The position numbers and the translations under genes were made by a program. The notes under the pieces are model-generated. The model was not told the DNA's origin. It worked only from the letters and a program-made list of their open reading frames with translations, and did not search any database. From NCBI GenBank assembly GCA_020747065.1, contig JAGMVK010000008.1, positions 992,001 through 1,056,000 on the forward strand: a stretch of 64,000 bases of DNA. Direction: 5' to 3'. Shown here one piece after another: positions 22,638-33,673 of this stretch (positions within the stretch are counted from its first letter, which is position 1; each line of letters starts with the position of its first letter). The stretch comes from Cadophora sp. MPI-SDFR-AT-0126 (taxonomy: Eukaryota; Ascomycota; Leotiomycetes; Helotiales; Ploettnerulaceae).

Positions 22638-23762
22638 ATGGCAAATTCAAAGGGGTATCTAGACCCTTTCAACCAAGAGTTTGTCGATTCTCTTCCAGCC
22701 GGACCGCCTTTAGAGGAGCTCTCTGTGAAAAGAATCCGAGCGCTAGTCGAGCAATTGAGTGAACATGAGCAGCTTCCAGGCGTGAAGAGGACAAGTTTTG
22801 AAGCACCTGTTGCGGGCGGAGTCAAAACATGGCTATATACCCCGGAGGGTAGCTCGTCTGAACTACTCCCCTTCATATACTACGTTCATGGCGGGTTATG
22901 GATGGCCGGAAGGTACAAGATCCAATCACGAACTCTTTTGTTTACGCTGATTGAATCAAAAGCATCAACACACACGACAGCATCGTCACCGACCTAGTGT
23001 TACGAACAAAATTTGCAGTTGTCTTCCCTGAGTACACCAGATCCCCAGAAGTCACTTTCCCTACGATTGAAGACGAGTGTTTTGCCGTCCTAAAGTGGTT
23101 GACGAAGAACGGAGAAAAGAAAGGCTTGCAGAAGACCAACTTTGCGCTCGTTTCAGACAGCGTCGGAGGTGGGTCATAATTGATCCTTTAACGTGGTATG
23201 AGAGTAGTCAATCTGACCTTTATCTCTAGCACAGCTTGCAGCAAGCCTCAATTTCCGATGGCAAGACACCAAGCAACAAATTCAGATTAAGTACAATGTC
23301 ATGACCTGCCCAGAGCTCGAGAGTTCCACGACAAACCGCTCGACGCCTTCTGAATTCCTCTTCTTCAATGGGCCGCTTTATACTGTGCCTTTAAAGCACC
23401 GAGCAATCGAGTTGTATATTCCAGACGAAGACGATCGGACAACCGATCTGGGAAATCCAAGTCTCATTTCTGACAAGCACGCGCGCGGCTTCGGACCTAC
23501 CTTGGTCATTGTTAGCTCGACTGACCTGCTCCGAGCTGAAGGGGAAGATTTCGGTCGAAAACTGCAACAAGCTGGTACTGAATGCGCCATAGTCAGGGGG
23601 GATGGCCTGGTGCATAATTTCAATCTCTTCGAAACCGCTAGAGCTAGTCCAACAAGTAAGGCCATCGCGAGTATGATTTCGGAGACATTGGTAGAAAGAC
23701 TTGGCGACGTCTCTCATGACTTGAAGAGCATCCAGCGTAAGAGGCGAAGAGTTAGAGCGTAA
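22638..23762 (+). CDS. HSL-type alpha/beta hydrolase (esterase/lipase)
   Basis: Three exons (22638-22912, 22963-23168, 23230-23762) give 337 aa, and joining them restores MAGS|INTHDSIV. Seen: the HGG oxyanion motif at 84-86 (VHGGLWMAG), a nucleophile elbow SDSVGA with S158 (the family norm is GDSAGG), a catalytic Asp in SSTDLLRAEGEDF and His in GLVHNF. Hormone-sensitive-lipase-like enzymes hydrolyse short-chain esters or lactones; the substrate is unknown. No signal peptide. A TATA box lies at 22537-22544. The altered elbow depends on the second intron being cut as called (donor gtgggt, acceptor ctctag). Confidence 0.85.
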
Positions 23763-25154
23763 GGAAATTGTCCGACATATGTTGCAGATGTACAGTTCCT
23801 GGCGTAAGGGTACAATTATTCGTTATTGCTACTTGGGTGGGGAATACATCACGTCTCTATTTCCGACCATTTCCGTTCCAAGTGTTCCTGCCATATTGAT
23901 TTTTGAGAGAAAACACAGCCCTGATTAGTATTGAGGCGTTTGCCTCTCACCTCCAGGTATAATTGGATTCGTTACTAGCATTGGTCCCAGAATTCTTTGA
24001 AAAAGACTCCAGAGGGATGACTCATAGCTGAGCAAGAGACAGGGCCTCGAATTCCATGATGGAATACATGTATTCCATTTGTTAGACGATTATTCGGATG
24101 CCGGAGCGACTGTGCTGATCTTCGATTGTACTCGAGTCTTTAGTTGGTGATTTAGTCGTCGAGTCTAGCGTCCAGCTCAAGTACTTCCACTACAATGCCT
24201 CGGAGTACAGAGCTTTATCTCAGCGGACGTTACAAAGCCAGCCCACTTCGTCTAATGGCTAAGCGAACCCCCTGAGTTGTCAACAGATTCACAGCGGAGA
24301 CCATTATTGACCTCAATTCAGATCATCGAGTCTAGGTGGTAGGAGTTGTGGCAATATCTATCATTTAGGATCTTAGATCTTCTGTAGAATAGCCGTTTGT
24401 GTTTTACGGGCATCGCCAGTACCGCCACTGTCACTTTCAGATCCAGTCTCAATCGTTTTGAGCCCAAACCTCGTCTTCCACATATTCTCGGCCCCTTTCT
24501 CATCGCCAGTCACGGCCACCGCATCGCTTGACGCTCCCAGACTCCCAGACTGTATGCCCATAACGAGAAGTTTCCCAACCGTCCTGTCATCGGTGCCTAG
24601 GTGCTTCGCCATGCTCATTACCCAGACGACATAGACGGCATCCATTGCCGCGTGGCGAAGAATGACAACAACACCGATGTAGATCAATAGGACTCCTGCT
24701 GTCAACCCCTGGCAGCGAGAATCTCGCTGAACATATGAGGAACGTAACCATACTTTTGATCATAAGCTTCCGGCTGTTGAAAGGTTGATATGAAGTCGAC
24801 GTCTTGGTGATGTGTCTGTCGAAAGGAGAGAGAAAGCGAGCTTGGCAACGTGCGGGGGGTAAGTAGCTCGAATCTGGTTAAGTAGTTGTAGTGTCTATGA
24901 TTCGACATGAGAGAGATGGAAACAGCTGATATGATGGAGCATGTTAAGAACCGTGAAATGCATTTTTACTGATCTTACATTGTAGGACTGTTGTCAGTGT
25001 GAATGTTCCTGACAGGCCAATGAAGGAGCTTCTTTTCCAATCAAGGCGGTGAGCGGGGCAGAATCCGAGGTCCAGAGCCAGCTTCGAATTCATCCAGCTC
25101 GAATGCTACAAACAGCATGCGCAACATCACCATGCCTCCTTGACTTAGTGGGGT
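23763..25154. other. Gene-free gap
   Basis: This 1392-bp stretch lies between the hydrolase 3' end and the Rtc1 start. Two adjoining short frames on the minus strand at 24373-24908 include a hydrophobic stretch but could not be joined into a gene (see rejected list). No other feature seen. Confidence 0.45.
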
Positions 25155-28100
25155 ATGTCCTTGAAGATGAATACAAAGAGCAATATTATGAGAAAGCTGC
25201 TCCGACAGCCAACCGCGACCTCCGCCCCGAATGAGAGCATCGATACGAGCTCCCTTGATTCACCACAGTTACGGCCGAGCGCATCGCAGCATACAGTCTA
25301 CTCAGCAGGTGTTCCGATCACTTGTCTTGACAGATCTCCAGACGGATTGAGGGCTGTTATTGCTGGTTCAAAGATCTTCAAGATTTTGAGAATAGATGGT
25401 CCCACGATCACCGAGGAGCTGGACCTTCGAGCGATCATCATTTCCTATGCGAATAGCCACGATCCGTCTGCTGCGACACCAGAGCAACTCAACATAAGGG
25501 CAGTCAAGTGGTCATGGGGCGATCTAGACTCTTACATAATTACGGCATGTGGCAATGGAAGGATCACCGTTTATGACCTCAATCGAAGAGGAGAAGGTCT
25601 CGAGGTGGGGCGAATTCAAGAACATGCTCGGCAAGTCCACAAGCTTGATATAAGTCCGTTCAGGAACAATTGGCTTCTTTCTGCAAGCCAGGATGGAACT
25701 GTACGGAGCTGGGACCTCAAGATACCCCAACAAGGTCGACACGGTCTGACATTCAAGGCGCTGGCAACTTTCAAGTGCAATGCGGATGCAGTTCGAGATG
25801 TGAAGTGGTCACCAACGGATGGAATGGAGTTTGCATGCTGTACAGATGCTGGTGTAGTTCAGAAATGGGACATCCGTAAAGTCACGGCGCCTGTCTTAAA
25901 GCTCACGGCGCACACGAGCCCATGCTTCTCGATTTCCTGGCATCCAGATGGCGGGCATTTGATTAGTGGTGGCTTAGATCAAGCTTGTCATGTATGGGAT
26001 CTTTCAAAGACGGGAGATAGAAGTCAGAAGCCCAGGTACACGTTTTTCACACCTGCGCCGATTTCAAGGATCTCATGGCGGCCCGCATGCTGGTCTGCAA
26101 CCGCGCAAGGAAAGCGGGCAGCTCAAGTCACTGTTGCATATGACGATTCCAATGCTGGAAGGAATCAAACTTCAATGGTGCATATCTGGGACCTTGCAAG
26201 ATCTGCTCTACCTTTTAAAGAAGTTGAACAGTGGAATAGTGCTCCAACTGCGCTTGTCTGGAATTCTCGGGATCTACTTTGGAGTGTTGACAGAGAGGGC
26301 CACTTCACCCAAACCGACGTTGCCTTCGTACCCCAGCTCATTGACAGGCGAAGTCTTTCGACCTTCGCCTTTTCTCCCAATGGAGATGTCCTCATGATGC
26401 TGGAGGCAAGACAGGCCCTTAAAAGGTCTCGTCCCTCCATCACTTCCCCCGAATTATCTCCAGGCTTCAAAAACAGTGGCAGCGGTCCTCTTTTGAGTGT
26501 TAGTCGAAGTGACTCGGAAGAAGATGTTGTAGGCAGTTTTCTAGGGCCGAGATTACGGAAAGGCCATAGAAGACGACATAGTGGACGTGGCCAATCGCTC
26601 AGCACTACTCCACCTACTAGCATCGGATTTGCCGATAACAAAGTCATGTCTCTTGATGACGCGATGAAGATTACTGGGACATACAAACCGCAGCAAGTCA
26701 TGGCTATTGGCCATGCACCTTCAGCCACCAAGCGGACGATGTTCCAATATTTCACAAATCGGTATTTGATGCGACTTGACAAACAATGCTATCCTGGAAT
26801 CTCTTCGCAACCGGCGAATATTCGTGCGACAATGATCATGGAATCATATGGTCGAACTGCTGAGAATGTTGGATATTTTCGCTTAGCTCAAACTTGGCGA
26901 CTTTTATCTTACACGATGAATCTACTGCTTATTAGACGCGCTGAGTTCCATCGCCAATCACGACTGGCTGTCAAGCCTCCTTCCAACGAGGAGCCGGAAA
27001 TGGATGAGACCCCTGGGTCGAGAGCTGAGACGGATAGAGGAGAAGAAACACCTAGGCGGTTGCCACGGCCGCAGCAGTCTCATGACAGTGCTTTGCATCG
27101 GCACGGAATTTCGATGATCCAAGAAGACATTGAGAGCACTTCCAATGTTGCTACACCTTTAGTACGACCTGTGCGGGATCAAATCGTTCATGAGGCGCGA
27201 GAGGCCATGCACACTCCGCTGGTAATTGAGGATGACCTGGTCCTCCCTGATGCTGTCCATCCCAGGACACCAAGCCCGATTCCTGTACCAGGCGCGAAAC
27301 AATCTCCTGAGCACTCATCGTCTAGCGTCGAGGGCTATGATTTCTATGGATTGGAGTCTTTCTCTCCTACGATCGATTTTGCTGCGCCTGTTAGAAAAGC
27401 TCCCCTGCGCCTAGAGTACCACGAGCAGCCTCAGCATCCAGTTAGGATCCAACCACAGCGTCATGATTCGGCTGAGAGCTTTCAGATGTTTTCAACATCA
27501 GCTGATTCTCATGGAAGCAAGTTCATGGGGTCTTCAGACAGCGATCGCCAGAGCGTCAATCAGGAAGACCGAAAATTGCTCAGAGATAGGGTTTCCAACT
27601 GGGAAAATGATCATTACCTTGGTCCCAGGCATCATCCAAGTATCGACTCGGAGGCCCCAACAGATGGAAGCTCACCGGGACATGCCACACCAGAGTCGCA
27701 CCAAGACAAAGGGATCAGAAACGGATTACCTCGCAACCGATCGTCACCACCAATTTTCAGACTGCATGAGGCGTCAGCTCCGAAGGGCATCGATACCACC
27801 CCAGTCAAGAATCAGTATCAAGAAGAAGAGCTAATCAGTCCTACAACATCCGAAAAAACATCGGCGGATCCTAACATCATCGAGACCGACTTTCTGCCCT
27901 GGCCAAACGATCCTGATTTTCTCATCAAGCCTATCGATCCCACAGTCCTAGTCCAACGAACCATCGACTATGAAGCACAGTCCAGTGCTTTGAATGCCGC
28001 AGTAATGGTACTTCTCCTCCGTCCACTCCTCCCCTCTTCCGCAGTAGACGGCATCCAAGCCGGTGCCATCCTACGACAGTATCACCATCGTCTCACGAGC

Positions 28101-28805
28101 ATGAAACTCTTCACCGAAGCCGCCCTCCTGCGGAATCTCTGTGTGCCGCAATACCCAGCCGTCTTTGCACCCTCACAAGAAGATATCAAGATTGGGTTCT
28201 ACTGTACAGATTGTAACAAGCCGCTTGAAAATGACCCTTTGATACCAGGCTCAGTGTGGAAATGCCCCCGCTGTCGAAATTTCATTGACCCGTGTACAAT
28301 CTGCCAGCACCGTGATTTACCCGAAAGCTTAGACTACGAGACAGCTGACATCGAGCTCGAAGCAGCGTTGTGGTGGTTATGTCCCGGCTGCGGGCACGGC
28401 GGACACAGCGCCTGCATGCAAGCGTGGCACGCAGGGGCAGAGTACGAGGAAGGCGAGAAGTACTCCGGTGGGTGTTGTCCGCTAGAAGGGTGTCTACATC
28501 CTTGTCTACCTGGGTCTTGGAGGGAGCAGAGGGCAGAGGAGAGGAAGGCTGCGAGAGCTGGAGAGATGGATGCGCTGGTGAGAGAGAACTCGAGACAGGC
28601 GAGTGGAAGAAAGGGTGCTGGAAGGGTGGGCACTCCGGTTAGGAGGGATGGGAGGGAGGTTAAGCAGAGTCAGGCTGTGGAGGGGGTGAGGGTTGCTTTG
28701 GGGGTTAATGGGTTGAGTCATGAAAGGGGTGTGGATAGAGGTGGGAGTGGAGGGCTGGAGAGGAAGAAGAGTGTTAAGCTTATTGCGCCGGGGGAGGAGG
28801 GTTGA
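25155..28805 (+). CDS. rtc1: Rtc1/WDR24, WD40-RING subunit of the SEA (GATOR2) complex
   Basis: A single exon of 1216 aa. N-terminal WD40 propeller (about residues 55-430) with repeats such as WLLSASQDGTVRSWDL and HLISGGLDQACHVWDL; a long disordered Ser/Pro-rich middle; and a C-terminal zinc region starting CTDCNKP at residue 1017 and continuing KCPRC, CTICQH, WWLCPGCGHGGHSACM at about 1074 and CCPLEGC. This order (WD40 plus a C-terminal RING-like finger) defines Rtc1/Sea2 (yeast) and WDR24 (animals), which act on the vacuole in amino-acid signalling to TORC1. The start at 25155 is the first ATG of the frame. The sequence around it (gggtatgtcc) also resembles a splice donor, so an extra upstream exon is possible. 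Convergent with XLF, 270 bp apart. Confidence 0.92.
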   Translation: MSLKMNTKSNIMRKLLRQPTATSAPNESIDTSSLDSPQLRPSASQHTVYSAGVPITCLDRSPDGLRAVIAGSKIFKILRIDGPTITEELDLRAIIISYANSHDPSAATPEQLNIRAVKWSWGDLDSYIITACGNGRITVYDLNRRGEGLEVGRIQEHARQVHKLDISPFRNNWLLSASQDGTVRSWDLKIPQQGRHGLTFKALATFKCNADAVRDVKWSPTDGMEFACCTDAGVVQKWDIRKVTAPVLKLTAHTSPCFSISWHPDGGHLISGGLDQACHVWDLSKTGDRSQKPRYTFFTPAPISRISWRPACWSATAQGKRAAQVTVAYDDSNAGRNQTSMVHIWDLARSALPFKEVEQWNSAPTALVWNSRDLLWSVDREGHFTQTDVAFVPQLIDRRSLSTFAFSPNGDVLMMLEARQALKRSRPSITSPELSPGFKNSGSGPLLSVSRSDSEEDVVGSFLGPRLRKGHRRRHSGRGQSLSTTPPTSIGFADNKVMSLDDAMKITGTYKPQQVMAIGHAPSATKRTMFQYFTNRYLMRLDKQCYPGISSQPANIRATMIMESYGRTAENVGYFRLAQTWRLLSYTMNLLLIRRAEFHRQSRLAVKPPSNEEPEMDETPGSRAETDRGEETPRRLPRPQQSHDSALHRHGISMIQEDIESTSNVATPLVRPVRDQIVHEAREAMHTPLVIEDDLVLPDAVHPRTPSPIPVPGAKQSPEHSSSSVEGYDFYGLESFSPTIDFAAPVRKAPLRLEYHEQPQHPVRIQPQRHDSAESFQMFSTSADSHGSKFMGSSDSDRQSVNQEDRKLLRDRVSNWENDHYLGPRHHPSIDSEAPTDGSSPGHATPESHQDKGIRNGLPRNRSSPPIFRLHEASAPKGIDTTPVKNQYQEEELISPTTSEKTSADPNIIETDFLPWPNDPDFLIKPIDPTVLVQRTIDYEAQSSALNAAVMVLLLRPLLPSSAVDGIQAGAILRQYHHRLTSMKLFTEAALLRNLCVPQYPAVFAPSQEDIKIGFYCTDCNKPLENDPLIPGSVWKCPRCRNFIDPCTICQHRDLPESLDYETADIELEAALWWLCPGCGHGGHSACMQAWHAGAEYEEGEKYSGGCCPLEGCLHPCLPGSWREQRAEERKAARAGEMDALVRENSRQASGRKGAGRVGTPVRRDGREVKQSQAVEGVRVALGVNGLSHERGVDRGGSGGLERKKSVKLIAPGEEG

Positions 28806-29075
28806 GTTCAGGTCGTTTTGTAGTATATATCGGTGCAGATGGGCTTTGGCGTTAGAGGTGATGATACCCTATGGCGGTTACATTGGTTCACTCTGCATGG
28901 CGGCTGGCGTTGGGATTTGACTTTGGATTCTGTTTTGCTTACAGACAGTGCGATGATGATAGAGAATAGCATTGCAATTACATGTCAGAACAAAGTTTAT
29001 CAATTCTCCATAAATCTCACTTCGGAACAACATCTACATGACGTATCCAGGGTATACACCCAACATCACAACTCC

Positions 29076-30914
29076 TCAAAACTTCCTCTTCTTCTTGACC
29101 GGCGCCTTAGCCTTCTCCTCCAACTCCCTCTTCAACGCCTCCCTCTTCCTATCAGCCCTCTCCAACGACGTCTCCCTCGGCTCCGGTGTTTTCGTCTTCT
29201 CCTTCCCACTGTCAAGCGGCGAACTGCCTCTTCCTCGCTGACTACTCTCCTCTTCTTTCACGCCGTCGTCCTTCTTGTTTTTCTTGCTGCCTCTAAGCTC
29301 GCCTAGCTTACGCTTTGGTGTGACTGTCACTGAGCCTGATTGTGTTTCAGGTGGTGTGCTGGCCGGTGGCGTAGATACTGGAGCTATTTCTGGATCTGGA
29401 TCTGGTTCAACAGAGGCAGAGGTGGCTGCGGCGTGGGTTTTGCGGCCTAGGGAGCCGAGTTTACCTTTCTTCGATTTGGAAGGAAGGGCGGGCGGTGGTG
29501 AAAATGATGGTTCTTTTTGTTTCTCTTCCGGCTCATCATCTTCGGTTGAAGAGTGCTGTGGCTCAGGATCTCGTTCAGGCTCGGATAGAGATTCAGGCTC
29601 AGACGGGGGAGCGGCTTTCTTGCCTCCTAATTTCCCAAGTTTCTTCTGAGGGCGGTGAGGGACTGCCACCGATTCGGGAGTTGGAGATGTTGTTTTTCGT
29701 TTTGGTCCGTTGGTAAACCGGGGCGCAGTCTCGTCTGCGGTGCTATTTTTGTCGTCATTAGTGTCGTTGACTGTTGGTGGGGAGGTTTGACGAGCAGCCT
29801 TTTTCTTGCCTAGACCGCCGAGTTTTTTTGCTGGTTTGGGGGATGGAGGAGGTGGCGATATTGGGAAGCTGTCGGCGACTCTGGACCGTTGGGATGGTGC
29901 GTCGAGATCCTCGTCATCTTCTTCAGTGGAGTTATCTATTTGGGTAGACTTTGAGGTTGGTTTCGCAGGAGTCGAAGTCGATGTCGTGGCAACAGGGGGA
30001 GGCGTTGACTGAGTCTGGAAGGCATCATCTTCTTGTTGCGTTTCATCCTTGTCTAGAAGGATTGGTTGGGATTTAGATTTGTTGGTTTTGGAGGGGCCTT
30101 TGGTCGATATCTTGCCGGAATCGAGATGGACCGTCAATCCCTTGATGTCATCCCACCAATTTTCTTGCTCTTCAGATCCCGCGGGAAACTCAGTGCTCGC
30201 GATGTCTGTTTGCGCTGACAACACGTCACTAATCAATTTCGACACGTCTTCTGGTTGCTCATTACTGAGTCCTTGCCGCCAAGCATCCACATCAAATCGG
30301 GCAATACCCCTCACCTTGTCCTCTGCCTTCTTACGATCCACTTTGCGCCCAACCTTTCCCGCAGCCTGTGGGAATATCTGTCCTAGTTCAGTCCCTTGTT
30401 CCTCTAGTTTGTCTAGTAGCTTTTGTATAACATGATCCTTATCTTTCAACACATCCATCAGCCCAGCCATCTCCTGCATATGTACATGCTGCTTTTGTAA
30501 TAGCGGCATTGTCAAGTGACTCGTCAGCAAGGTCTGCGGCGCGGCAGAAAGTCGAACAGGCCATTGTAGTGGTTGGAGTCCCCCAGGAAGATTGACCGAT
30601 ACACTGAGCACAAGAGAGGGCCGATCCGGATCGCCGTTGATAGTAAGAGCTAATGCTGTGCCTTTCCCACCTGCAAGTCCTAGCTTGATCTTCTCCAGGA
30701 ATATTTTCAATTGGCCCGTCTCGCTGGGGTCGATGCTTGTCCCCTCCTCTCTACTGCGTTGTACAATCGTGGCCCGGTTGAGATTCTCGCTCCAGATGTG
30801 GGTGAGATCGGTGAGGTGGACTGCAAACGAGCTGGCAGTGAATGCCGTTGACATGAGTAGAGGCGGCAGATGCGCGCCAGCACTCATTGATAGTGGGAGG
30901 GCGTGCCACGCCAT
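29076..30914 (-). CDS. XLF: XLF/Nej1-like non-homologous end-joining factor
   Basis: A single exon of 612 aa. The start is taken at 30914 (MAWHALPLS), which matches the start of the XLF head domain; an in-frame ATG at 31019 would add 35 residues. The head (about 1-140) contains the tract FAVHLTDLTHIWSENL and VSVNLPGGLQPLQWPV; a coiled-coil stalk follows (about 140-195: HMQEMAGLMDVLKDKDHVIQ). XLF bridges XRCC4-ligase IV filaments during double-strand-break repair in the nucleus. The C-terminal half is a long disordered basic/acidic tail with four KLGxLG-type motifs (363-372, 424-433, 484-492, 535-545). It ends in a basic cluster plus aromatic residue (KKKRKF), as in Ku-binding motifs. Much longer than human XLF, mainly through this tail. 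Confidence 0.88.
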   Translation of the reverse strand: MAWHALPLSMSAGAHLPPLLMSTAFTASSFAVHLTDLTHIWSENLNRATIVQRSREEGTSIDPSETGQLKIFLEKIKLGLAGGKGTALALTINGDPDRPSLVLSVSVNLPGGLQPLQWPVRLSAAPQTLLTSHLTMPLLQKQHVHMQEMAGLMDVLKDKDHVIQKLLDKLEEQGTELGQIFPQAAGKVGRKVDRKKAEDKVRGIARFDVDAWRQGLSNEQPEDVSKLISDVLSAQTDIASTEFPAGSEEQENWWDDIKGLTVHLDSGKISTKGPSKTNKSKSQPILLDKDETQQEDDAFQTQSTPPPVATTSTSTPAKPTSKSTQIDNSTEEDDEDLDAPSQRSRVADSFPISPPPPSPKPAKKLGGLGKKKAARQTSPPTVNDTNDDKNSTADETAPRFTNGPKRKTTSPTPESVAVPHRPQKKLGKLGGKKAAPPSEPESLSEPERDPEPQHSSTEDDEPEEKQKEPSFSPPPALPSKSKKGKLGSLGRKTHAAATSASVEPDPDPEIAPVSTPPASTPPETQSGSVTVTPKRKLGELRGSKKNKKDDGVKEEESSQRGRGSSPLDSGKEKTKTPEPRETSLERADRKREALKRELEEKAKAPVKKKRKF

Positions 30915-32150
30915 GCTGGTATCCGTTGCTGGTCTGGTCGAATGAGGCGGAGTGTTGCTGTTGTGTTGCTCGATACAGAATCTCAGACGCGGCGGTTCAG
31001 CGACGAGGCTGTGGAACAATGAGAGCAGAATCTCACTTCAATTGTGACTCTGTTGCGAAAGGAGTCTTCAGCGCGGGAACTGACAGATCTTTGATCAATG
31101 GTTGGCGCTTACATTCCTTTCTCAAGGCGGACGATACATGTACATGGACATGTCGTGGACGATAAGGCAGGTATGCGCTGGTGATGGTAGTTGTGTTGTG
31201 TTGTTCAACAGGCAGCCGCGGATATCTGCAGCCTTGTTGTGCACGATGGGCGAAGCGGCCGTGCTTCAAGCTTGGTCACGTGCAGGTAATTAATTCTGCT
31301 CTGCTTGTTGATTTCGTAAAAGGGCCGATTAGACTCTTATAGACGCACTTTGAGGAGGCGAAAGAAAGTGTTCTGGTGGTATGCCATGCAGAATTGTTGC
31401 CAGTGATAGAGATGCGTAAATTTGGCTGAAATTGCAAACGATTGTTTGTGAGCCTGATCGTTTTTCCACTTGAAGATTAGGGAAGGGAATCAGATGAAAG
31501 ACTTGTAAATTTTTATTTATAATAGATCAAATTATAGAGTGTATTGAAAGCACCAGGAAAGAAACTGTCAATCCTGATCGGTTTTCCTAATTATTGAGAA
31601 GTTTATTAATATGTTCTTTGTTGACTTCGGATTTCAAAGGCGAGTTCTCGCTTAAGATCGACTCACGCGCCGCTTTGCACTGTCCTCAGTGGCCAATCGA
31701 TCCCAATGCAGCTGCTTTCTTTTTCTCGAGGTGATGCAATACATATCATCAGCTTCTTCATCTTTGGAGTGTGGTCAGTTCTTTCTCTCACTGCTGCATT
31801 ATTTCATTCAAGCTCTTCATTGTGATTAAGCCTTACTCTTCTCACCGAAGAGCATCTCCCGTCAATCATACTGTTTTTTATTTCCAGTTCTCGGGTTCTT
31901 CCAGGCGCGCCGATATGCATTTTGCCACCAAGAGTCCTCAGCCGTGTTGTAAGAACCTTGTTACATCTCATCGGCATTTTCACGGAGTCTTGATCTCTTC
32001 AACCTTTTGCTCTGCAATTATGTGGTCGTTTATTATTTCACGTTACGTTGCGTTTAATATAAGTGCGCTACTCGGCAACGTGGTTTTGGGCTTGAGATTT
32101 CATTTTTCAAATCTGCTCTGATTACATTATATACAATTCTTTCAGCTCGA
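30915..32150. other. XLF promoter and exo-polygalacturonase 3' region
   Basis: This 1236-bp stretch lies between the XLF start and the GH28 stop, both on the minus strand. The part after 31480 is AT-rich. No gene, RNA or repeat recognised. Confidence 0.45.
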
Positions 32151-33673
32151 TCAATTGAATCCCTTGAAGACCGTGGTGCATTCCACATCCAAAGTTGTCT
32201 GGTCCACGTTCAAGCAGTATGCTTGATCAGTACCATTTGGGCTGACAACATCAATGTTCGAGGCAAGAATATTGTTGCAGACATTCCCGCTGGAACAAGC
32301 AAATGTTCCAATCTGGGGCTGATACTTGCTGCTTGTTTTACCCTTGAAGTTCTTGAATACAATATCCGTGATCGTTAGTGGCGACGGGAATTGCAGGCAG
32401 AGCGTCAGGTTCTTTTGCCCGTAGCATTGGTCGACTTCGATGGCGTAGTCCACATTGTCGATAATCATCTGGTCATAGGTGATGTTGTGGACTCGGCCAT
32501 CACCGCCACCTCCTTGCAAGTCACCGCTGAGTGCTGTTGGGGAGTTTGGCCAAACCTTGATGCGTGCTCCGTCCTAGATCGTCTCAGCAATGCATGCGTT
32601 GTCAAATGCAGATTTACTTACAGTGGCATTGTGAAGAGATGTGTTGAAAACATAGATGTTCTCAACAATGTCGTATGCGCCAACGTACTGGCCAAGGGAG
32701 CCAACAGAAATACCGTGGGAGCCGTTGCAGAACATATTCTGCACAAGGATGTTGGTGCTATTTGGCTTGAAGGAAACACAATCTTGACATGTCAGCATGT
32801 TTCAATGATGTCTTGAGAGTGTTCCTTACCATCTCCGTTGTTGACAACTGAATTCTGGATAACAATGTCCGAGCTTCTGTATGTGTCCCACCCATCTGTA
32901 TTCTTTGCCGGATTGGCGGACTTGCTTCCACCTGCGATGTCGATGGTGTCAAACACTACATTGGTCGAATTGGCAACAAAGAAATAGTACTCAGGCGAGT
33001 ATCTCAAGACCAAATCACTGATGATCGAGTTTTTGAGTCCATCAATGCCGATCAAGACGGGACGGAGAGTGTAGATATTGGCGGCATAAGCATCATACCA
33101 AACTTGGCCATTTCCATCGATTGTTCCACCACCATAGATGTTGACGTCATTTCCTCCAAGCTTGAAGAACGAAGTGACGTTCTGAAAGACGAAGGGAAAT
33201 GAATGGGCTTGCCAGTACGTTGTGTCATTGGTAAACTGGATATATGATTGAATATCTTAGGGTCTAGATTAGCTAATGGTTCTGACGCGGCGAAGCAGAC
33301 TCGTACCAATATCGATGTGGTTCAAAAAGGTTAGATCAAGGGCAGTGCCGATGGTATATTTGACCCCCTCCTTGAAGACTACATGACCGCCGTTGTTACA
33401 AGAGTGGAGAGCATCCATGACATATTTCGAATCGTCACTGGTACCATCATTGTGACTTTTGACGTAGCAGACTCTGTTCCGTGACGGAGGAGATGGCGGG
33501 GGCCTGTGAGGAGTCTTTGGATGGCAAGAGATTTTTGGCCTGGAAGAAGTATGCTGAGGAGAATTCTTCCCTCTAGAGCTCTTTGCCCAGTCCTGGAAAG
33601 CTTGCCAGGTTGGGCTTGCAACAGACAGAGTTGTCGATGCAAGGAGGAGAAGTGCTGGCAATTGAAGGCGCAT
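32151..33673 (-). CDS. Secreted GH28 exo-polygalacturonase
   Basis: Four exons (33307-33673, 32830-33255, 32622-32782, 32151-32573) give 458 aa. A signal peptide is clear ([20 protein letters not shown]). GH28 catalytic residues are all present after splicing: NTD with D243, GDD with D264/D265 (the intron falls between these two Asp codons), SHG with H287, and RIK with R322 and K324. The blocks [18 protein letters not shown] and [10 protein letters not shown] are those of exo-acting fungal enzymes, which release galacturonate from pectin chain ends outside the cell. Many NxS/T sites suggest glycosylation. Introns 1 and 2 both need AAG acceptors, which are uncommon; intron 3 is ordinary (gtaagt...ctag). 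Confidence 0.93.

Noticed and set aside
24373..24908. Two adjoining minus-strand frames with a hydrophobic segment (LLIYIGVVVILRHAAMDAVYV) and a conserved-looking upstream piece
   Set aside because: No splice pair joins the two frames without a stop or a frame change, no family is recognised, and the length is short. It could be a decayed membrane-protein gene, but this is not supportable.
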